Origin: Haplomitrium mnioides | Lineage: Eukaryota; Marchantiophyta; Haplomitriopsida; Calobryales | Length of the DNA: 25,942 bases | Direction: 5' to 3' | Assembly (NCBI GenBank): GCA_049999725.1 | Contig: JBNGIS010021568.1 | Location: forward strand, 1 to 25,942 | Shown: positions 19,470-25,942 of the stretch, one piece after another | How the letters are laid out: the number at the start of each line of letters is the position of its first letter | How positions within the stretch are numbered: position 1 is the first letter of the stretch | Notes under the pieces: model-generated | Seen by the model: only the letters and a program-made list of their open reading frames with translations | What the model was told of the DNA's origin: nothing | Databases searched by the model: none | Position numbers and translations under genes: made by a program

Positions 19470-21680
19470 GTTGTAACTACCGTCTTTTACACCCTTCTCT
19501 TTAGTCTCAATTGTAATCTCTAAATCCTAACCATATGCCTATACCATATGGTATTACTACCATCTTTTACACAATTATCCATAGTCTCTATTGGAATCTC
19601 TAGACTCTAATCCTTAGACTTGGGCCTTATGTTGTAATTACCGTCTTTTACATCGTTCCTCACAATTTCCATTGTAGTCTCTAGGCCTAAACCCTAGACC
19701 TACACCCTATGTTGTAACTACTCGTCATTTACCCAATTTCCAAGAGTCTTCATTATAATCTCTAAACCTTAGACCTACACTCTATGTTATAGCTAATTTC
19801 TTTTAAAACATTCCTCTAATCTCCATTGTAATCTCTAAACCTTGAAATCTAGACCTACATCGTATGTTGTAACTACCATCTTTTACACCATTCTTCATAG
19901 TCTCTATTGTAATCTCTAAACCTTAGACCTACACCTTATGTTATAACTATCGTCTTTTAGATCATTCCCCACAATTCCCTACAATCTCTATTGTAATCTT
20001 TAAACCCTAAACCCTAGACCTACACCCTATGTTATAACTACTATTTTTTACATCATTTCCCACAATCTCCATTGTAATCTCTAAACTCTAGACCATAGAC
20101 CTACCCACTATGTTGTAACTATCATATTTTACACCATTCTAGTTCCCTATATCCTCCATTGTAATCTCTCAACCCCAAGCTCAAGACCTACACCTTATAT
20201 TATAACTTCCCTTTTTTATATCATTCTCCATAGTCTCCATTGTAACTTTAAACCCTACACCTACATCCTATGTTGTAAGCACCATCTTTTACACTAGTCC
20301 TCGTAGCTCCCCATAGTCTTCGTTGTAATCTTTAAACCTTAAGCTATAGACCTACACCATATGTCTTAACTATCGTCTTTTACACCCCTACAGTTCCCCA
20401 CACTCTTCGTTGTAATCTCTAAACTATAAACCCTAGATCTACACATTATATTGTAACTACCATCTTTTACATCATTCTCCATAATCTCCAATGTAATCTC
20501 TAAACCTTAAACGCTAGGCCTACACCCTATGTTGTAACTATTGTCTTTCACACCATTCCCTATAATCTCCATTGTAATCTCTAAACCCTATATCTTAGGC
20601 ATATACCCTATCTTGTATCTATAGCCTTTTACACCCTTCTCCACAGTTCTCCACGGTCTCCATTGTAGTCTCTAAACTATTTACCCTAGATTTACACCCT
20701 ATGTTGTAACTACTATTGTTTACACAGTTCTCTACAGTCTCTGTTGAAATCTCTAATCTGTTAACCCTAGAACTACACCATATATTGTATCTACACTCTT
20801 TTACACCCTTCTCCACAATTCCCCATGGTCTCCATTGTAGTCTCTAAACTATTTACCCTATATTTACACCCTATATTGTAACTACCATTATTTATGCAGT
20901 TTTTTATAGTCTCCATTGAAATCTCTAATATGTTAACCCTAAAACTACACCATATGTTGTAACTACTGTCTTTTATATCATTCTTTACATTCTCTATTGT
21001 AATCTCAAATCCTTAAACTCTAGACCTACACCTTATGTTGTAACTATTGTCTTTTACATAGTCCCCCATAGTCTCCATTGTAATCTCTAAACCTTAAACC
21101 CTAGACCTACACCATATATTGTAATTATTGTATTTTACACCATTCTCTATAGTCTCTATTGTAATCTCTAAACCCTAGACCTTAGATCTACACCATATGT
21201 TGTAACTATCGCCTTTTACATCGTTCCCCACAGTCTCCATTGTAATCTCTAAACCCTATACCCTAGACCTACACCATATCTTGTAACTACCATCTTTTAC
21301 ACCATTTCTCATAGTTCCCAATAGTCTTTGTTGTAATCTCTAAACCCTAAACCCATTCTTGAGAGTCTCCATTGTAATCTCTAAACCATAAACCCTAGAT
21401 CTACACCCTATGTTGTAACTGCCGTTTTTTACATTGTTTCTCACAATTCTCCATAGTCTCCATTGTAATCCCTAAACCCTAGATCTACATCCTATGTTGT
21501 AACTACCATCTTTCACACCATTCTTCACAGTTCTCCACAGTATTTGTTTGAGTTCCTAAACCGTAACCCTAGACCTACACACTATGTTGTAGCTACATTT
21601 TTTACACTGTTCCTCATACTTCCTCACAATCTCTACTATATTATTTGAACCTTAAACCCTAGACCTACACTCTATAAATA
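19468..21680. repeat. Tandem satellite array with telomere-like core (~26 units)
   Basis: About 26 diverged units of 74-91 bp (mean near 84) run head to tail. Each has the landmarks GTTGTAACTAC, CTTTTACACC, a TCTCCATTGTAATCTCTAAAC stretch and GACCTACACC(C)TAT. Many units contain CTAAACCCTAAACCCTAGACC or shorter forms, close to two turns of the plant telomere repeat CCCTAAA. Length varies mainly by an optional CACAGTTCCC-type insert and by the number of CCCTAAA-like turns. One unit near 21330-21365 is shortened by a deletion. Open frames across it are by-products of the repeat. Confidence 0.95.
20613..20955. repeat. Duplicated dimer (higher-order repeat) in the array
   Basis: The unit pair 20613-20785 is repeated as 20786-20955. 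Both pairs share features absent elsewhere: CTCTAAACTATTTACCCTA in the first unit, and GAAATCTCTAAT-TGTTAACCCTA in the second. A ~172-bp two-unit block therefore duplicated as one event. Confidence 0.8.
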
Positions 21681-22226
21681 GTTGCTACTTTGAGCAATTA
21701 ACCGCTACTAAGTTCCTATTATATTTGGCATTGAATTTTTTAGTAAAACTTTCTGCTTCAAAAATTAGGTTTTTTGATAGTTGTGAATTTTCTTATAAAA
21801 AAATTGATAGTGTGAAATTTGCTTTATTCAAATACTTATTGTATTTTGGAAAAACTTTATGCTCAATATTTGGTAAGAAAATAAAAATATTATATTATAT
21901 TATAGTAAGATTAGTAGACTAGAGAGAATATTGAAAAACAAATGTTGAGCTTAAATAGTCATATTCTAATATTTTTTTTTTGGAATTTTTTTATGTAAAT
22001 GTTTTAGGATTTTATATCTTAAAGGTTTTCTAAAAATTATAAGAAAATAACGATGTTGCAATATGCACTAACATATAAATCTCTAATCTATTAAGACATG
22101 CTTTGAACTTCTATTTACTTATAGAACAGAATAAAAAAAAAAGTAAGAGTTGTGTTTACATGGATTTCAAGCTCGCATACCATGAAAACACGATGAATTT
22201 CATCAAAGTCAATTTGACAATCTTAT
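21681..22226. other. AT-rich DNA without recognised features
   Basis: The stretch follows the array. Its first ~50 bp (GCTACTTTGA, CCGCTACTA) resemble 22874-22920 on the other side of the retroelement fragment. The rest is AT-rich with homopolymer runs, and the longest open frame (21725-21922) is low-complexity. I see no gene, RNA or element here. Confidence 0.6.
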
Positions 22227-22870
22227 TTTAATAGTACAAACATGATGTTGTGTTATTTATAAATACATAGGAGTGAAGGAAGTGGTAGAGGGTCCCTTTT
22301 ATGAATGCAATTATTTTAAGGCTACTTGCTGTTGGTAGACTACAACAATTATGGAAATTTCATGTCACTATGTTTTGCAAAGAAAATCAAAGCTACAACT
22401 TTGTCAATCAAGGAAAGTTTTGTGACTATGGCCGATGGCCAAAAACATAAGTTGTTCCACTCACACAAGCTATTTCTTCCAAGGACTGGCAAAGAGAACT
22501 TATCTTGCTTCTCTAAAAGTAACTTCAAAGGTAAGTAATCTTGTCTCACCTCAATACTAAAATAGTCTTATACTACTTCACTTAAAGTAACTTAAAAAAC
22601 AAATAATATTAAAACAATTTCAACTCTTAAAGTGACCCACTACCACTTCCCTCACTCTTCTCTATTTTTTTATAAATAGCACAATATCATGTTTGTACTT
22701 TTAGAAAATACCCACCTTCTAGTTGATGAGATCCTCATCATTGTGATAAATTTCAAACACTTCAAAAGTATCTTGAGCATTCTCAAGGTTTGAATAAGGT
22801 TTTTTAAGTAGCATTATGAAATGGATAGCCTTTCTACAAAACTTTGTATTGAACTTATGGATGCCGCTCA
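22227..22870. mobile_element. Rearranged fold-back fragment of the B/C chromovirus family
   Basis: Four pieces are joined: (i) the first ~100 bp of the LTR in plus orientation (22227-22330, ATAGTACAAACATGATGTTGTG); (ii) a protease fragment in plus orientation (22331-22500) aligning to B 7601-7770 without gaps; (iii) the first ~190 bp of the LTR in minus orientation (about 22704 down to 22512); (iv) the chromodomain end in minus orientation (about 22860 down to 22712). The LTR pieces can pair as an inverted repeat. This is not a normal element or solo LTR. Confidence 0.85.
22331..22500 (+). pseudogene. Chromoviral protease fragment
   Basis: The frame reads LVDYNNYGNFMSLCFAKKIK and VTMADGQKH, matching the retropepsin start (V-D-S-G-x-x-G-N-F in relatives, here with the DSG partly altered) and flap of this family. 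It is open to 22538, unlike the equivalent DNA in element B. It is only a fragment, placed between two LTR pieces of opposite orientation. Confidence 0.7.
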
Positions 22871-23285
22871 ACAAGTGCTACTTTGAACCAAGAGCCGCTA
22901 CTAGGCTCCAGTTTTATTTTTTGTTTGCAAACCCCAATTTTGAAATTTCAACATCCAAAATCATGAATTTGATGCTAGAAATATTTGTTTGCAAAAAAAA
23001 ATGTAATTTTATACATCAAAATTGCTTATTTCAAGTACACAATGTATTCAAAACAAATCTTCTTATGAGAACTCTATCAAAATTTGCTTTCAAAATTTCT
23101 TCTTTAAAAAGCATGAGCATCACCGAACAGAACATATACAAAATGTATACGACATTTGTTATTAAATATTTTCAAAACTAACAATAATAAAATTAATTTC
23201 AAAAATTGATAGAAAAACCTTCAAATTTAATCAGAAACATATTCAATCAAAAAAGATTAGGCTTAGACGAGCAAAAACTTTGAAT
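22871..23285. other. AT-rich DNA without recognised features
   Basis: Low-complexity AT-rich DNA follows the retroelement fragment. The long open frame crossing it (22816-23181) is composed of common AT-rich codons, begins inside antisense retroelement DNA and shows no domain. I see no gene here. Confidence 0.55.
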
Positions 23286-23289
23286 CGTA

Positions 23290-23680
23290 GTCTTAAAGCT
23301 TATGCACATAGACGCTGTTGAAGCTTCTTTGCACTTGAAATGTTGAAGCTCACACACGCATGGAATGTTGAATCTCTCATATGCAAGAACTTTGAACTAG
23401 AACCCTAAAGTGTAGGCGCAAGAGGAATGTTGAAGCAAAATTGTGAAAAGACTGCTAAATTTTAGCATATGTGCACATGGACAACTAAAGCACGTGTGTA
23501 GAGATAGCTTAAAGCCTGGACATGCTTTGTTTGATAAAGTCCATATACGCATAGACAATCAAAGCCCACGCAGGCTTGAACAACTAAAGTCGAGACGCGC
23601 ATGGATAACTGAAGCTCAAGTGAGTACAGGCTATTGAGTACTTGGACGCAAGGACCTTCCATGCAAGCATAGACTTTGTT
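23290..23680. repeat. Degenerate minisatellite-like region
   Basis: A loose motif recurs: GCACATAGACGCTGTTGAAGC (23305 area), ACGCATGGAATGTTGAA (23355), GCACATGGACAACTAAAGC (23471), ACGCATAGACAATCAAAGCC (23548) and GCGCATGGATAACTGAAGC (23597). The core is roughly CGCATRGAYAAYTRAAGC at irregular spacing. Local GC is higher than in the flanks. Open frames in it on both strands look like by-products. Confidence 0.5.
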
Positions 23681-23689
23681 GTTAATTTT

Positions 23690-23843
23690 AATTAAAACCA
23701 ATACGTTGTGTTCAAAAATAATTTTGCAAAAGAAATTGAATCGTGAAGAAAATACTTAAATTGGATTTGGAAGGGAATAAGGAAAAAGATGAATCAAACA
23801 ATATTTTGTGAAGAAAAATACTTAAATATGTACAAAAATTACA
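23690..23843. other. AT-rich spacer downstream of the ParB-like pseudogene
   Basis: This lies just past the inferred stop codon of the minus-strand pseudogene. It is AT-rich and could hold a 3' UTR, but no clear polyadenylation signal can be assigned. Confidence 0.4.
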
Positions 23844-25942
23844 TCATTCTGATGTTGTAGCCCTATTCTCTTTGAGAGGCATGGTCTCATCTAAATCAGT
23901 TGCATAAGAAGCTTCAGTATCTACAACCGCTAGAGAGTCATGTCAAAACTTTCTAGTCCCGGAAATTGCAACAAAATCACTAGATGCACTTGTAGTACCA
24001 AGAGGAATATGCTTCTTATAGTATGCATATACTATCTATGATTCGATCACATCAAATGGAAAAGAAGCCATCGTCAAAACTCTTCGAAGAATATAGATAG
24101 ATTGACGTTTATTATATTCCACATATTGTGCAATTTTGCATCATCTTTAAAGCAGAGACAATGTTTGTGCATGACCTAGAGCAAAGATCTAAGATCCAAT
24201 CTTGCTCTAGTTATAAATGGTCATGAAAATATTGTACAAAGCCTGAAGCTTTTGGTAAACATTCACAGGAGTATCATCTTCTGGATGTTTAAGCTTTGCC
24301 AACATAACAGGACAACTGAGCACACTCTGTATAATTTGTGACGATTTTCTCAAGAGTAGAATTTAGCTTTATCTCCAAAGTCTCAAGCACTAACTCTCTT
24401 TTCAGTTTCTCAGAAGACACCATCCTATTGTTTATGTATCTTTGATGCCAATATTCAACCTTTTGAATTGATGTCACGTCCAACCTGTATCATTGATTGT
24501 AATTGTCATTAGTTGCAAAAATATAGTTTTTTGTTGGTGTCAAGCTCACATACACATAACAATTGCAGAACAACAACATTAGAATGTTTGCTCTATATTT
24601 TGTGATTAAAAGCTGCATTACAACAGCACTATGATTGCCTCCTGCAATCTTGTAGTACTTGTACTTGTCAGAGTTCCTCAAATCAAACTCTAGCTTACCT
24701 TTCAACCTACACTTTGGATCCACCACAACAATGAAAAAATTGTGCGCATATTTATTGGTGAGCATTATCTGCACCATAAGCTTTACAAAGTCTTCATTCA
24801 ACCTCCTAATCTGGAGTGGCCTCCAATTGTCCATTCTAGATTTGGGAAGGTTTAAATTCTCCAACCGAATTGTAATAGTTTCCTCGTGGACTGTACACCG
24901 CTGGATTGCAGACTCCCAAATTTTATTCTTGTCTTTCTCGGATAATGTATGAGGATCCACCTGCTCTCACTCCTGGAAAGTCCAAAGCCCCTTGTGAGAT
25001 CCCTTTTTTACTCTGAACATTGGAGCTTACGCTTGCTCCGACTCTTCTTCCTTATGAGAGTTGCTCGCAGTTGAAGATGAGGGGGTGGTAGAAGATGAAT
25101 TGACGGGAGATAGAGAGGGTATCGGCTCCTTCTGAGAAGGTGGTGGAGGCATTGGCTTTTTCTTTAGTAAAGCCTACTTTTTCTTTTTATCAGCCTCGAT
25201 TGGCTCCACATGTTTTCTTTTTTTTGAAGCAGATGTTTCACCTGTTGCTTCAAGGGTCATCATACCTATACTCGAATGCAGCACAAGTTGCTGGATGTGA
25301 ATTCCTATTTGACTTTCAAAAGTCTGATTGATATCGCAAACTTGATGAAGTTCTTCTCTACTCGCTTTGCATCTAGGTATGGGTTGACAAAATCGAACAA
25401 GTATTCAGAGAGCTGAAGAAAACAAAAGAAATGTCAAAGACTTGAAAACTTTCAACAGTTTAGTAAAGGACTATGGGAATTTTAAGCTTTGAACTTAACA
25501 AAAAGCTGCAGTGTAGTCTAGGTGCAAAGGGTCTCAAGAGTCCATGCATGCATAGACTCCAGAGTCAGTGCAAAAAAAAAATTAACAAAAATAAGTTTTG
25601 TGATCTTACCCTGCCATCGTTGAAGGCAGCCTACAAGTCCTTTGTAAATGGGCGCCTCAGCTTCATCTTGGTGAAGAAGAATCTTTTTCTTGAGGTCTTG
25701 AAGAGGGTAATGCTACCCTCTGACTTCACAAGCAGCCCGATGTAGGCTCTCTGCCCCTCTTGAATCATTGTTATTTGGACCAAAATGCCTATGTTGAAAT
25801 TTTCACCTTCATCGTGAAAAAGACAAAGATGATGATCAATGTCTTTTATAGTTCCACAACAAACTAGCCATTTGTATTCTAGTTTTTGTGGCTCTAGAAC
25901 CTTCACAACATCCAAATACCTATAAGGCTTTAAATGAGCTCG
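23844..25942 (-). pseudogene. Decayed multi-exon gene with ParB/sulfiredoxin-like domain (5' end off window)
   Basis: A readable minus-strand coding track runs from the right edge to a stop at 23846-23844. Exon 1 (25942 to about 25610) is open except for one TAG near 25630. A phase-0 intron (25609-25413) joins it in frame to LSEYLFDFVNPYLDAKRVEK. After a frameshift near 25330 come a lysine-rich NLS-like KKRKH, a Pro/Ser linker (KKKPMPPPPSQKEPIPSL) and a domain at about 24876-24607. That domain has RPLQIRRLNEDFVKLM, FFIVVVDP and YYKIAGGNHSAVVMQLL, matching the ParB/Srx fold (R-P near the start, V-V-V strand, G-x-H-x-x-A loop). Downstream parts include LTPTKNYIFATNDN, IQKVEYWHQRYINN and EDDTPVNVYQKLQALYNIF. 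About ten stops and two frameshifts mark it as a pseudogene. Function unknown; DNA binding or nucleotide-dependent activity is inferred from the fold. Confidence 0.65.
25413..25609 (-). other. Probable spliceosomal intron in the ParB-like pseudogene
   Basis: On the minus strand the donor is GGCAGG|GTAAGA and the acceptor is TTTCTTTTGTTTTCTTCAG|CTC, preceded by a pyrimidine-rich tract. The 197-nt length is ordinary for plants. Removing it joins AAFNDGR to LSEYLFDF in phase 0 without a frame change. An alternative acceptor at about 25375 cannot be excluded. Confidence 0.5.

Noticed and set aside
20619-20816. 65-residue minus-strand open frame with repeated CSSRVN/CKSRVN-like text
   Set aside because: It lies wholly in the satellite array and its internal repetition is simply the unit period; no start context or domain.
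19468-21680. Possible CRISPR array
   Set aside because: The whole ~84-bp unit is repeated, with no alternation of conserved repeats and unique spacers, and the window is eukaryotic.
22816-23181. 121-residue plus-strand open frame
   Set aside because: It begins inside the antisense chromodomain fragment and runs into AT-rich low-complexity DNA; composition alone explains it.
23462-23701. 79-residue minus-strand frame with Cys/Val-rich text
   Set aside because: It coincides with the degenerate minisatellite and is explained by repeat composition.
24659-24952. 97-residue plus-strand open frame
   Set aside because: It is directly antisense to the ParB-like domain, whose minus-strand frame has the motif support.
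25473-25745. 90-residue plus-strand open frame
   Set aside because: It overlaps the probable intron and exon 1 of the minus-strand pseudogene and shows no domain.
1-25942. tRNA, rRNA or other structured RNA genes
   Set aside because: I looked for tRNA A/B-box pairs and rRNA-like blocks; only the retroelement primer-binding sites resemble tRNA ends.

Overview
This looks like a piece of a large, repeat-rich plant nuclear genome. The pointers are AT-rich DNA, decayed Ty3/gypsy LTR retrotransposons nested inside each other, primer-binding sites matching tRNA-Met and tRNA-Asp, TTTAGGG/CCCTAAA-like (plant telomere) motifs in a tandem array, and one probable 197-bp spliceosomal intron. Strong decay of the retroelements (the two LTRs of element B differ at roughly 15% of positions by eye) would suit a slow-turnover genome such as a gymnosperm, but that is a guess. 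No intact protein-coding gene was found.

Layout. (1) Positions 1-16889 are one minus-strand Ty3/gypsy element, A: 3' LTR (1-1970, running off the left edge), polypurine tract, integrase, RNase H, reverse transcriptase, protease, gag (resuming at 11316), tRNA-Asp-type primer-binding site (13181-13198) and a long 5' LTR (13210-16889). (2) Element B (6135-11310, plus strand) is a complete but dead chromovirus inserted in A's gag, with a 5-bp target duplication (ACATA), two ~420-bp LTRs, a tRNA-Met-type primer-binding site and a C-terminal chromodomain. (3) A ~1.05-kb element with ~60-bp terminal inverted repeats (15106-16151) sits inside A's 5' LTR and carries a decayed, unidentified gene-like segment. 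(4) A itself lies inside element C (16890-19437, plus strand), a chromovirus of B's family; only C's RNase H, integrase, chromodomain and 3' LTR are in the window. The same family therefore moved both before (C) and after (B) A arrived. (5) C's 3' LTR ends in an (AC)n run that abuts a ~2.2-kb tandem array (19468-21680) of ~26 units of 74-91 bp, many containing telomere-like CCTAAACCCTA motifs. (6) At 22227-22870 there is a rearranged inverted-repeat fragment of the B/C family. (7) At 23290-23680 there is a very degenerate minisatellite. (8) From 23844 to the right edge, on the minus strand, lies a decayed multi-exon gene with a recognisable ParB/sulfiredoxin-like domain, a lysine-rich NLS-like stretch and a Pro/Ser-rich linker. 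It is the only non-retroelement gene of note and the most interesting object here.

Many of the premature stops sit where CAA, CAG or TGG codons are expected, as spontaneous deamination of methylated cytosine would produce. The whole region is best read as silenced heterochromatin made of successive insertions next to a satellite and a dead host gene.
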